Below are positions 8,384 through 16,724 of a DNA stretch of 64,000 bases, one piece after another. Origin of the DNA: DATKQJ01 sp035534295 (GTDB lineage: Bacteria > Chloroflexota > Dormibacteria > Dormibacterales > Dormibacteraceae); the NCBI GenBank assembly GCA_035534295.1, contig DATLSE010000009.1, positions 1 to 64,000 on the forward strand, given 5' to 3'. How positions within the stretch are numbered: position 1 is the stretch's first letter; each line of letters starts with the position of its first letter. Both the position numbers and the translations under genes were made by a program. The notes beneath the pieces were generated by a model. The model worked only from the letters and a program-made list of their open reading frames with translations, searched no databases and was not told where the DNA came from.

Positions 8384-8929
8384 GTGGAAGCCGATCAGGG
8401 TGTCGACGCAGCGCTACGCGGCGCCTTGGCGCTAGTCGCGCATGATGGCTGGACCCTGCTCGCGGTTGCAGACGATTCGCTGAAAGTACTTCATTCCTCC
8501 TCCAGCCCGACGAGGTCGACCTCGTGGATTCTCGATGATGGGGTCTGGCGTCGTTCGCTTGAGACTAATAGGCCTATCGCCGTCGTTACCCCTTATTGGG
8601 ACCAGCCTTCGGACAAACAAATAACATCTTTGGATCGACGCTACCGGTCTGTCGTTTATATCCCCATCGTGGGTCCGTATCGCTATGCGCTTGGAATGCT
8701 GGCCGTGTATAGACGAGCTCCGCGGCGATTTAGTCGCCCGGACGCTGCATATCTTCAGGCGATTGCGGTCTCCTTGTGGCATTACCTGTGGCGTTGGTCG
8801 ATACGTGTCCCTGATTCGTTGCGCCATCCTGCGCCGAGTAGGTTTGCCTCCTACGTAAAGCTTGCCCGGACTTCGGGACGTTTCGCAGATGGTGGTCCCC
8901 GCGCGATAGCTGGACCTATCCCGAGGTAA
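8384..8929 (+). CDS. GAF-domain protein
   Basis: A 181-residue soluble protein. Residues about 10-130 fit a single GAF fold: helices DAALRGALALVAHDG, a strand LLAVADDSLKVL, then a central helix-loop and the strand pair SVVYIPIVGPYRYALGMLAVY followed by FSRPDAAYLQAIA, which is the usual end of a GAF domain. GAF domains bind small molecules such as cyclic nucleotides, haem or nitric oxide; the ligand cannot be predicted here. The last 50 residues look unstructured. The GTG at 8384 is chosen because the GAF core begins right after it. It converges on the kinase gene at 8947-9705 and probably feeds a ligand signal into the local two-component proteins. Confidence 0.6.
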   Translation: MEADQGVDAALRGALALVAHDGWTLLAVADDSLKVLHSSSSPTRSTSWILDDGVWRRSLETNRPIAVVTPYWDQPSDKQITSLDRRYRSVVYIPIVGPYRYALGMLAVYRRAPRRFSRPDAAYLQAIAVSLWHYLWRWSIRVPDSLRHPAPSRFASYVKLARTSGRFADGGPRAIAGPIPR

Positions 8930-8946
8930 TTGGCTCGCTTAAGTGG

Positions 8947-9705
8947 TTACGTAGACGTAGCCTCCGGCCCGAATAGAAACACGGTCGTACCTCGGCCTGG
9001 AGTGCTTACCACTTCAAGACGCCCACCTATGCCTGCGGCTCGCTCCCTCATGCCGACGAGCCCATAGCCGCCGGCACCCGGGTGCTCAAAGCCTCGGCCC
9101 TCGTCTGTCACCTCGATCATGAAGGGATGGGCGGCAAATCCCAGCCGCACGCGGCAGACTGTGGCTCCAGCATGGCGTCGAACGTTCGCGAGAGCCTCGC
9201 GGACGATGTGGTAAATAACCTCGCGCTGCCCTTGCGTAACCTCGTCTTCCCGCCCGCTGGTCCAGAGTTCAACGCGTATCCCATAGACTCTTCCAAACTC
9301 CTCTGCCATTGTCCTCAGGGCTACGACCAGCCCTTCCGGGCCTAGACGCCGGGGACGCATATCCCTCAGCGTGTTCCTTGTATTGTCCAGTAGGACATTG
9401 AGTACGTCGAAAACGTTCGACAGCACCTGTTCGGCCTCAGGTGTGTCGCGCGCAGACTCGAAGTAATACTTGAACAACGCTACAGCGGTGGACAGGTCAG
9501 ATGCCAACCCATCATGTAACTCTCGTGCGATGCGGCTTCGCTCCCGGGCGACGGCATCATCTACCGCAGAGAACGTAGGTCCAGCCTCGCTGACGATTGC
9601 CATAGGGTCCTCACTAACTAGTTCCGCCTCTGTATGGCGCCGGGCCCGCTCTCTCCGCTTCAACGTATTGACCTGCAAGACCAAAAGGGGACCCCCATGC
9701 ACCAA
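8947..9705 (-). CDS. NarX/DesK-type sensor histidine kinase (HisKA_3)
   Basis: A 252-residue kinase. The H box RIARELHDGLASDL is typical of HisKA_3, followed by long coiled helices to about residue 130, then HATPase motifs REALANVRRHA (N box), VTDEGRGF (G1) and GYGLVGMRERA (G2). Start codon is TTG at 9705, or GTG three bases later; a stop lies just upstream in this frame. It overlaps the upstream 88-residue reading frame, which carries a membrane helix, by 46 bases. So the kinase alone is cytosolic, and the membrane part is either a separate coupled subunit or was separated by a frameshift. HisKA_3 kinases usually pair with NarL-type regulators, such as that at 3455-4162. Confidence 0.85.
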   Translation of the reverse strand: MVHGGPLLVLQVNTLKRRERARRHTEAELVSEDPMAIVSEAGPTFSAVDDAVARERSRIARELHDGLASDLSTAVALFKYYFESARDTPEAEQVLSNVFDVLNVLLDNTRNTLRDMRPRRLGPEGLVVALRTMAEEFGRVYGIRVELWTSGREDEVTQGQREVIYHIVREALANVRRHAGATVCRVRLGFAAHPFMIEVTDEGRGFEHPGAGGYGLVGMRERAAGIGGRLEVVSTPGRGTTVFLFGPEATST

Positions 9706-9926
9706 TCCCCTTGCGCTTTATGGTGCTCCGCGCGGAGTAAAGCCTCTACTCGTATCATGGCGGACAAACCGCTGACCTGCGCCAGTCCTCTACCTATATC
9801 GCCGGCCAGGATACGGTAAGCCTTCATCACGCGCCTGGCACGCACAGCCAGATACAAGAACTCAACACCGAGCGCCACCGCGGTAAGGATCGCTAATACT
9901 GATAGGACGCGACTTAAGGCATTCAT
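9660..9926 (-). CDS. Small membrane protein overlapping a histidine kinase gene
   Basis: An 88-residue frame starting with ATG at 9926, which shares one base with the gyrA stop codon. Residues about 7-30 form a clear membrane helix (VLSVLAILTAVALGVEFLYLAV) followed by basic residues and an amphipathic helix. The final 20 residues are cysteine/tryptophan-rich and overlap the start of the kinase in another frame, so they may not be functional. The combination of membrane helix plus linker followed directly by a HisKA_3 kinase looks like one kinase cut in two by a frame change near 9660-9705. A real small partner subunit translated by coupling is the alternative. No family is recognised. Confidence 0.5.
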   Translation of the reverse strand: MNALSRVLSVLAILTAVALGVEFLYLAVRARRVMKAYRILAGDIGRGLAQVSGLSAMIRVEALLRAEHHKAQGDWCMGVPFWSCRSIR

Positions 9927-12433
9927 CAGTCGTCCTCAATTAGCAGTCCGATTGGCGCCACGCCCACGACCTGGTCATCCCCGCTGATCCTCATGACAAT
10001 TACGCCCTGTGTCTGCCGCCCGATCAATGAGATCGAGTCAACCACGGTGCGCAATACCATGCCGGAGGCTGTGATTAGCAAGACCTGCTCCTCGGGATCA
10101 CTCACTACGCGCAGGGCGGCCAGCCGTCCGACGCGCTCCGTTACTCTCAAGGTGTAGACGCCCTGACCAGCACGATGGTGGAGCGGATACTCGCTAAGCG
10201 AGGTGCGCTTGCCAAATCCGCGTTCGGTTACGACCAGCAGTTCTCCGTCGGGGACGGCAACCGCCATTCCACAAACGAGGTCGCTTCGGCCCAATCGAAT
10301 GCCTATCACGCCCTGGGTGTCGCGACCCATGGCGCGAACTTCAGATTCGCTAAATCGAATGGACTTTCCCTGTTGGGTGGCTATTATCACGTCGTCTGCA
10401 CCGCTGGTCGGTGACACCCAGAGCAATTCGTCCTGATCTTGCAGGTTTATCGCGATCAGGCCATTGCGTCGTACGTTCGCGTATTCCTTCATGCGCGTCT
10501 TCTTGATATAACCGTTGCGAGTCACCATCAGCATGTACTGAGCGCCCGGGTCGTCGGACTCCGGCCGAACAAAGACCGCCGTCACGCGTTCACCGTTGTC
10601 GATCTCGATTAGGTTGTTGATCGGCACTCCCTTGGCGCTTCGGTCGCGCTCTGGGAGCTCATGGACACGTAGCTGGAAGACGCGCCCGCTCTGGGTGAAG
10701 AAGAGAAGCGAGGCGTGGGTGTGCGTCGCAACCATGTGCTCGGCGTAGTCTTCCTCGCGCGTGCCGCTGGGCGCATCGGACCCAGCCGTGGGGCGGGCGC
10801 CACGCATGCCGACTCCGCCGCGATTCTGTGACCGGAAGGCGCGAGACGGTTGGCGCTTCACATACCCCCGATGGGTGACTGTTACGACGACTTCCTCTTT
10901 AGGAATTAGGTCCTCAGCCGACAATTCAACCGCGTCCTGATCTGAGATTTCGGTCCGCCGGTCGTCGCCGTATCGCTTGGCCAGATCGGTCATCTCTTCG
11001 GTGATGAGCATCTTCACCTTCTGATCCGAGGCGAGAATCGATTCGAGATAGGCGATGGTACGAATCGTCTCCTCGTACTCCTCGTCGATCTTCTTGCGCT
11101 CGAGCTGAGTCAGTCGAGACAACCTGAGGTCCAGAATTGCGCGCGCCTGGCGCTCACTGAGACCGAACGTCGATTGCAGCTGTGCGCTCGCGGTTTCGGT
11201 GTCGGGCGCAGCGCGAATAGTCGCGATCACCTGATCCAGATGATCGAGGCAGATCTTGAGACCCTCGAGTATGTGCGCACGTTCCTGTGCCCGGGCCAGA
11301 TCAAAACGGGTGCGCCGGACGATGATGTCACGTCGATGCTCGATGAAGAACTGCAACATCTGCTTCAGGCCCAGGACCTGAGGCCGTCCATCGACAATGG
11401 CCAGCATGATCACGCCGAACGTCTGCTGCAGTGATGTGTGTTTGTACAGATTGTTGAGGACGGTGTATGGGCGTGCCTCGCGCTTGAGTTCGATCACGAC
11501 CCTCATACCGCGCCGATCCGACTCATCGCGTAGGTCAGCTATCCCGTCCAGCTTGCGATCTGATACCAGATCGGCAATCTTGGCCACCAGGTTGGCCTTG
11601 TTGACCGCGTAGGGAAGCTCGTCGATGATGATTCGCTCGCGGCCATTCGGGGCCTCCTCGAACGTGTGTCTCGCCCTGACTACGATCTTGCCGTGCCCGG
11701 TCGCATAGGCTTGGGTGATTCCCGACCTGCCCATGATGATCCCACCAGTGGGGAAGTCAGGGCCCTTGATGAAGCGGTTCAGATCGTCGCTGGTGGCGTC
11801 CGGGTTGTCCAGCAGGTGTACGACCGCTCCGGTAACCTCGCGCAGATTGTGCGGGGGAATGTTGGTGGTCATGCCAACCGCGATGCCGGTGGCGCCGTTG
11901 ACCAGGAGGTTGGGCATCCGGGCGGGAAGAACGGTGGGTTCCTCCTCCTGCCCGTCGTAGTTCGGGATCATCTCCACGGTCTGTTTGTCGATGTCGGCGA
12001 GCATTTCGGCGGCAATCGGAGCCAGGCGGGCCTCGGTGTAGCGCATGGCCGCCGGAGGATCGCCGTCGACGCTGCCGAAGTTTCCCTGGCCATCGATGAG
12101 CGGGTAGCGAAGGGAGAACGGCTGCGCCATCCGAACCAGGGCGTCGTAGATGGCGCTGTCGCCGTGGGGGTGAAAGAGCTTCATCACATCGCCCACGTAG
12201 GCGGCTGATTTCTTGTGCCGCGAGGCCGCGGTGCCGCCCGCGTTGTTCATGGCGTAAAGGATTCGACGCTGTACCGGCTTCAGTCCGTCCCTCACCTCGG
12301 GCAGGGCCCGGCTGATGATTACGGACATCGCGTACTCCATGTAGGAGGTCTGCATCTCGTCCTGCAGGCTTTTCAGCAGAACCCGCCCGATCTGCGGGTC
12401 GTCCTCGATCGGGGGTGACTGATCGTCCGACAT
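9926..12433 (-). CDS. gyrA: DNA gyrase subunit A
   Basis: An 835-residue type IIA topoisomerase subunit that cuts and rejoins DNA, working with GyrB to add negative supercoils. The N-terminal winged-helix region holds the catalytic tyrosine in AAMRYTEARL (Tyr132). The quinolone-determining region HPHGDSAIYDALVR has the sensitive-type Ser and Asp. A coiled-coil tower is followed by the six-bladed C-terminal wrapping domain. The GyrA box, normally QRRGGKG, reads QNRGGVG from Gln536, losing two basic positions. The gene starts at an ATG two bases after the fabF stop, with GGAGGA inside the fabF end as ribosome site. It is the last gene of the tight gyrB-plsX-fabF-gyrA series. ParC is a formal alternative, but gyrB is in the same cluster. 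Confidence 0.96.
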   Translation of the reverse strand: MSDDQSPPIEDDPQIGRVLLKSLQDEMQTSYMEYAMSVIISRALPEVRDGLKPVQRRILYAMNNAGGTAASRHKKSAAYVGDVMKLFHPHGDSAIYDALVRMAQPFSLRYPLIDGQGNFGSVDGDPPAAMRYTEARLAPIAAEMLADIDKQTVEMIPNYDGQEEEPTVLPARMPNLLVNGATGIAVGMTTNIPPHNLREVTGAVVHLLDNPDATSDDLNRFIKGPDFPTGGIIMGRSGITQAYATGHGKIVVRARHTFEEAPNGRERIIIDELPYAVNKANLVAKIADLVSDRKLDGIADLRDESDRRGMRVVIELKREARPYTVLNNLYKHTSLQQTFGVIMLAIVDGRPQVLGLKQMLQFFIEHRRDIIVRRTRFDLARAQERAHILEGLKICLDHLDQVIATIRAAPDTETASAQLQSTFGLSERQARAILDLRLSRLTQLERKKIDEEYEETIRTIAYLESILASDQKVKMLITEEMTDLAKRYGDDRRTEISDQDAVELSAEDLIPKEEVVVTVTHRGYVKRQPSRAFRSQNRGGVGMRGARPTAGSDAPSGTREEDYAEHMVATHTHASLLFFTQSGRVFQLRVHELPERDRSAKGVPINNLIEIDNGERVTAVFVRPESDDPGAQYMLMVTRNGYIKKTRMKEYANVRRNGLIAINLQDQDELLWVSPTSGADDVIIATQQGKSIRFSESEVRAMGRDTQGVIGIRLGRSDLVCGMAVAVPDGELLVVTERGFGKRTSLSEYPLHHRAGQGVYTLRVTERVGRLAALRVVSDPEEQVLLITASGMVLRTVVDSISLIGRQTQGVIVMRISGDDQVVGVAPIGLLIEDD

Positions 12434-12435
12434 GT

Positions 12436-13686
12436 CTAATCCTCCAGCCTACGGAAGACGACCGTGCAGTTCTGGCCGCCGAAGCCGAATCCGTTCGAAA
12501 TGGCGGTCCGAATCTGCATCGGACGTGCCACGTTGGGCACGTAGTCAAGATCGCACTCAGGGTCCGGAGTGGTCTGATTGATGGTGGCGTGAACCATGCC
12601 CCGATTCATCATGAGGAGGGTGGCGATCCCCTCGACGGCGCCCGCCGCTCCCAGCAGGTGGCCGATCATGGATTTGGTACTCGACACGGGCACCCGATAA
12701 GCGTGCTCCTTGAGGGCCATCTTGAGCGCCCTGGTCTCCGCCGCGTCGTTGAGGCCAGTGGACGTACCGTGCGCGTTGACGTAGTCGACTTCCTCGGCTG
12801 CGATTCCGGCATCGTCCAGCGCGATCTCGATGCACCTCGCAGGAGCAGTGCCGCTCGCATCCGGCGCGACCGCGTGGAACGCGTCATTGGTACACCCGAA
12901 ACCCAGCACCTCACCATAGATTCGCGCCCCGCGCTCACGGGCGTGCGTCAACTCCTCGAGCACCAGCGTTCCAGATCCCTCACCGGCCACGAAACCGTCC
13001 CGATCGCGGTCGAAGGGCCGACTTGCGGTAGCCGGATCGTCGTTGCGCGTCGAGAGCGCCTTGATCGCATTGAAGGCGGCGATACCGGTCTCGCACAGCG
13101 AGGCCTCACTACCCGCGGCCAGCATCACGTCGGCATCTCCCCGCTCAATCGCCCGGAAGGCCAGGCCAATGCTGTGGGTGGAGGCCGCGCAGGCGGTGGC
13201 AATGGTCGCGTTCGGGCCTCTCAGGCCAAAGTTCATCGCCACCTGGGCGGCCGCGATATTCGGGATCACCATGGTGGCGTACAGGGGTTGCAGCCGGCCT
13301 CCATTGAGAAATCGAGCCGCGTCTTCGGTCATGACCTCAAAGCCGCCGATCCCTGTGCCCATCTCGACCCCGACCCGAAAGCGATCCTCAGCTTCCAAGT
13401 CGAGTCCGGAGTCCTGCAGCGCCAGGCCGGCCGAGGCGACCGCGAACTGGGCGAATCGAGCCGAGCGCTGAGCCACCTTGCGATCCATGTAGACGAGCGG
13501 GTCGAAGTCCGGAATCTGGCAGGCGAACTTGGTCACCAAGCGCTCCGACCTAAAGCCGGTTATCGGCGCCGCCGTACTGCGGCCGGAAATCAAACCTTCC
13601 CAATACGAGTCCAGCGTTGAGCCCAGGGGATTCACCGTGCCCATGCCGGTGACCACCGCGCGCCGGATTCCGCCCACCTTCCTCAT
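12436..13686 (-). CDS. fabF: Beta-ketoacyl-ACP synthase II
   Basis: A 416-residue thiolase-fold condensing enzyme that extends acyl-ACP with malonyl-ACP in fatty-acid elongation. The nucleophile is Cys166 in ATACAASTHS; the two histidines lie in NAHGTST and IGHLLGAAGAVE; the C-terminal NGFGFGGQN loop is also present. All catalytic residues are intact and the length is typical. The ATG at 13686 overlaps the plsX stop by four bases, and gyrA begins two bases after its own stop, so it should be co-translated with both. Together with plsX it represents lipid synthesis genes embedded between the two gyrase subunit genes. No ACP gene lies beside it. Confidence 0.96.
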   Translation of the reverse strand: MRKVGGIRRAVVTGMGTVNPLGSTLDSYWEGLISGRSTAAPITGFRSERLVTKFACQIPDFDPLVYMDRKVAQRSARFAQFAVASAGLALQDSGLDLEAEDRFRVGVEMGTGIGGFEVMTEDAARFLNGGRLQPLYATMVIPNIAAAQVAMNFGLRGPNATIATACAASTHSIGLAFRAIERGDADVMLAAGSEASLCETGIAAFNAIKALSTRNDDPATASRPFDRDRDGFVAGEGSGTLVLEELTHARERGARIYGEVLGFGCTNDAFHAVAPDASGTAPARCIEIALDDAGIAAEEVDYVNAHGTSTGLNDAAETRALKMALKEHAYRVPVSSTKSMIGHLLGAAGAVEGIATLLMMNRGMVHATINQTTPDPECDLDYVPNVARPMQIRTAISNGFGFGGQNCTVVFRRLED

Positions 13687-14660
13687 CGCCCCACCCTGAG
13701 CCGAATCTTATCGACCAAGCCAGCCTCGACCGTGTGCTTGGCTACCCGCACTGCGTTGCGCACGGCCACCTTGTCGGATCGTCCGTGCGCCACCACGGCG
13801 ACGCCGTCGATGCCGAGCAGCGGGGCACCTCCGAACTCTCGCCAGTCCATGCCCTGGCGAATCCCCGCCACGGCCGGGCGAATCAGCAGCCCGCCCAACC
13901 GTCCGCGCCAAGTTCTGGGGATCTCATCCCTCATGGTGCGGAAGATGAACTCGGCGGTGGCCTCCGCCATCTTGATCGCCACGTTGCCGACAAAACCGTC
14001 TGCAACCACCACGTCGGCGCGCCCGGCCAGGACCTCCTTGGGCTCCAGATTGCCGATGAAGTTGAGACCCTGCTCCCGAATAAGGCGGGCGTGGGCCTGC
14101 TGCACCAGATCGTCCCCCTTGCCCTGCTCCTCGCCGTTGCTGAGCAGGCCCACGCGAGGATTGGGCCGGCCCATGACCGACTCCGCGTAAAGAGCCCCCA
14201 TGTGTGCGAATTGGACCAGATACTCAGGGCGCGACCCGACGTTGGCCCCGACGTCGACGAAGTAGCACTGGCCGCCGGCGACCGGGAGCACCGTGCCCAG
14301 GGCCGGACGCTTAACCCCTCGAAGCCGCCCCTGGACCAATATCGCGGTGGCCATGATGGCGCCCGAATTGCCGGCCGAGACCCAGGCGGCCGCCTGGCCC
14401 TGGCGACAGAGACGGGCGCACACACTCATGGACGAGTCGGGCTTGGCTCGCACGGCACGCGCAGGATGCTCCCCCATGGTCACCTCCTCGCTGGCGGCCA
14501 CGATCGTGACGCCGGCACCGGCGCCAACCAGTGGGGTGAGAAGTTCAGGCTTGCCCACCAGTGCAATCTCCACCCCAAGGTCGCTGGCCGCCATCAGGGC
14601 CCCGTGCACGGTTTGAGCTGGAGCAAAGTCGCCACCCATTCCATCTATGGCGATGCGCAC
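13683..14660 (-). CDS. plsX: Phosphate acyltransferase PlsX
   Basis: A 325-residue enzyme that converts acyl-ACP and phosphate to acyl-phosphate, the first step of bacterial glycerolipid synthesis before PlsY. It opens with the family signature IAIDGMGGDFAP, includes the conserved NSGAIMA and LSNGEE motifs, DVVVADGFVGNVAIKM near 210-225 and the C-terminal GGAPLLGIDG. Start is GTG at 14660, immediately ahead of the conserved N-terminus. It lies 11 bases after gyrB and overlaps fabF by four bases. plsX-fabF pairing with fapR/acpP is common; insertion of this pair between gyrB and gyrA is not. Confidence 0.95.
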   Translation of the reverse strand: MRIAIDGMGGDFAPAQTVHGALMAASDLGVEIALVGKPELLTPLVGAGAGVTIVAASEEVTMGEHPARAVRAKPDSSMSVCARLCRQGQAAAWVSAGNSGAIMATAILVQGRLRGVKRPALGTVLPVAGGQCYFVDVGANVGSRPEYLVQFAHMGALYAESVMGRPNPRVGLLSNGEEQGKGDDLVQQAHARLIREQGLNFIGNLEPKEVLAGRADVVVADGFVGNVAIKMAEATAEFIFRTMRDEIPRTWRGRLGGLLIRPAVAGIRQGMDWREFGGAPLLGIDGVAVVAHGRSDKVAVRNAVRVAKHTVEAGLVDKIRLRVGR

Positions 14661-14671
14661 CTGCGCGGCGC

Positions 14672-16696
14672 CTAAATGTCGAGGTTGCGCACGGCCTTGG
14701 CGTGCGCCTGGATGAACTTCCGTCGCGGCTCCACCTCGGGGCCCATCAGGCGCTCAAAGGTGTCCGACACGACCTGGACGTCACCCACGTCGACACGCAA
14801 GAGGGTTCGTGTGGCCGGGTTCATGGTCGTCTCCCAAAGCTGGTCGGCGTTCATCTCGCCCAGACCCTTAAACCGACTGACCTCGACCTTGCCGCCCATC
14901 TTCTTGAGCTCGGCGTCTCGTTCCGACTCGCTGTAGACCCAGCGCGACGCCTTGCCCTTGGTCAGCTTGAACAGTGGAGGCTGGGCCATGTACAGATACC
15001 CACGCTCTATGACCTCGGGGAAATAGCGGAAAAAGAAGGTCAGGAGCAAGGTGCGAATGTGGCTGCCGTCCACGTCAGCGTCGGTCATGGTGATGATTCG
15101 GTGGTATCGGATCTTGTCGATCTCCAGCCGCTCGCCCACCCCGGCCCCCATGGCGGTGATGAGATTTCGGATCTCCTCTGACGTCAGGACCTTGTCGAGG
15201 CGCGCCTTCTCCACGTTAAGGATCTTGCCCCGCAGCGGAAGGATCGCCTGGGTGCGGCGATCGCGGCCGGCTTTGGCGGTGCCACCGGCGGAATCCCCCT
15301 CCACGATGTAGAGCTCGCATTTACTCGGGTCGCGCTCAGAGCAGTCGGCCAGCTTACCGGGCAGAGTCGAACTCTCGAGCAGGCTCTTGCGCTGGACCAG
15401 ATCGCGCGCCTTGCGCGCCGCCTCTCGGGCCCGCGCAGCCGTGAGCGACTTCTCGATGATCCGCCGACCCTCGCCCGGGTTCTCATCCAGATACTGCGCC
15501 AGCCCGTCCGTCAAAACGGCGCTGACGTGACCCTGGACCTCAGCGTTCCCGAGCTTGGTCTTGGTCTGGCCCTCAAACTGAGGTTCTAGGAGCTTGACGC
15601 TGATGACGGCCGTCAGGCCCTCCCGTACGTCCTCGCCGGACAGGTTGGAATCCTGCTCCTTGAGCAACCCCGCCTTGCGCGCATACCGGTTCAGCGCGTT
15701 GGTCAGGGCGGCCCGGAACCCGGTCAGGTGGCTGCCCCCCTCGGCCGTGTGGATGTTGTTGGCAAAGCTCAGAACGTTCTCTACGAAGCTCGAGTTGTAC
15801 TGCATCGCGATCTCGATCTGCGTCGATTCGATCTCACGATCGACGTAGAACGGGATGGCATTCACCAGCCCCTTGCCCCGATTGAGGTGGCGAACGAAAG
15901 AGACGATTCCGCCTTCGAAGTAGAAGGTGTAGGACCAGCCCAGCTCCTCGTCGGCGAGGATGATCTTTAGGCCCTTGTTCAAGAAAGCCATCTCGCGGAT
16001 CCGCGCGATGATGGTGTCTCGATCGAGCTTGGGGTCGGGAAACATCTCGCGATCGGGCCAGAACCGGATCGTTGTCCCGCGCAGCTTCGACTTGCCGATG
16101 GCGGCGACCTCGCCCTGGGGAATGCCACGCACGTACCCCTGGTGGAACTCACGCCCGTCGCGGCGCACGTAAGCGTCGAGCCGCTCGGAGAGCGCGTTGA
16201 CCACCGACAGGCCGACTCCGTGCAAGCCCCCGGAGACCTTGTAGCCACCACCGCCAAACTTGCCGCCGGCGTGAAGTACGGTCAGCACCACCTCGAGCGC
16301 CGACCGCCCGTCATCCATTTTGTCCACCGGGATGCCGCGCCCGTTGTCAGCCACCGAGCAGCTTCCGTCAGGGTGCAGGGTGATCAGGATCTCATCGCAG
16401 TGTCCGGCGAGAGCCTCGTCGACCGCGTTGTCCACGATCTCCCAGACCAGATGGTGGAGGCCGCGGGAATCGGTGGAACCGATGTACATGCCGGGACGCC
16501 GACGCACCGGCTCCAGGCCCTCGAGCACCTGAATCTGGCCCGCGTTATAGGCCGCGTCGGCGCCCAGGGCGCGCGGACCCACGCCTCGGTTCACTCCGCT
16601 CACGGCGCTCCCAGCGGGCGCTGACTCAGTTCGGAACAGCTGGGGTGTCGAATGGGGTAATTCTACCCAATCCATCCCTCGATCCGCTGTGCGCAT
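14672..16696 (-). CDS. gyrB: DNA gyrase subunit B
   Basis: The ATPase subunit of gyrase, 674 residues from the farthest ATG. GHKL motifs are present (EIVDNAVDEAL, DNGRGIPVD, GLHGVGLSVVNAL), then the transducer, and the TOPRIM region with EGDSAGG, PLRGKILNVE and TDADVDGSHIRTLL. The C-terminus ends in RRKFIQAHAKAVRNLDI as in normal GyrB. The first 45 or so residues are not part of the conserved fold. Starts at ATG 16696, the ATG 21 bases later, or GTG at 16600 with GGGAG upstream are all possible. An alternating (CG)8 tract lies just before the farthest start. It heads the gyrB-plsX-fabF-gyrA series and follows gcvPB by 28 bases. Confidence 0.95.
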   Translation of the reverse strand: MRTADRGMDWVELPHSTPQLFRTESAPAGSAVSGVNRGVGPRALGADAAYNAGQIQVLEGLEPVRRRPGMYIGSTDSRGLHHLVWEIVDNAVDEALAGHCDEILITLHPDGSCSVADNGRGIPVDKMDDGRSALEVVLTVLHAGGKFGGGGYKVSGGLHGVGLSVVNALSERLDAYVRRDGREFHQGYVRGIPQGEVAAIGKSKLRGTTIRFWPDREMFPDPKLDRDTIIARIREMAFLNKGLKIILADEELGWSYTFYFEGGIVSFVRHLNRGKGLVNAIPFYVDREIESTQIEIAMQYNSSFVENVLSFANNIHTAEGGSHLTGFRAALTNALNRYARKAGLLKEQDSNLSGEDVREGLTAVISVKLLEPQFEGQTKTKLGNAEVQGHVSAVLTDGLAQYLDENPGEGRRIIEKSLTAARAREAARKARDLVQRKSLLESSTLPGKLADCSERDPSKCELYIVEGDSAGGTAKAGRDRRTQAILPLRGKILNVEKARLDKVLTSEEIRNLITAMGAGVGERLEIDKIRYHRIITMTDADVDGSHIRTLLLTFFFRYFPEVIERGYLYMAQPPLFKLTKGKASRWVYSESERDAELKKMGGKVEVSRFKGLGEMNADQLWETTMNPATRTLLRVDVGDVQVVSDTFERLMGPEVEPRRKFIQAHAKAVRNLDI

Positions 16697-16703
16697 GACC
16701 GGT

Positions 16704-16719
16704 CGCGCGCGCGCGCGCG
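16704..16719. repeat. Alternating (CG)8 tract upstream of gyrB
   Basis: Sixteen bases of uninterrupted C-G alternation fill most of the 28-base gap between the end of gcvPB and the first possible gyrB start. Alternating CG is the sequence most prone to flip into left-handed Z-DNA under negative supercoiling. No Shine-Dalgarno-like sequence remains between it and the ATG at 16696, which argues that gyrB may start further in. A supercoiling-sensing role is inference from sequence type and position. Confidence 0.7.
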
Positions 16720-16724
16720 AAGGG

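Noticed and set aside
11666..12208. Plus-strand frame of 180 residues opposite gyrA
   Set aside because: Shadow of gyrA; composition is that of an antisense frame and it has no motif or start signal.
12415..13620. 401-residue plus-strand frame opposite fabF
   Set aside because: Antisense shadow of a high-GC gene; His/Arg/Gly-rich with no fold.
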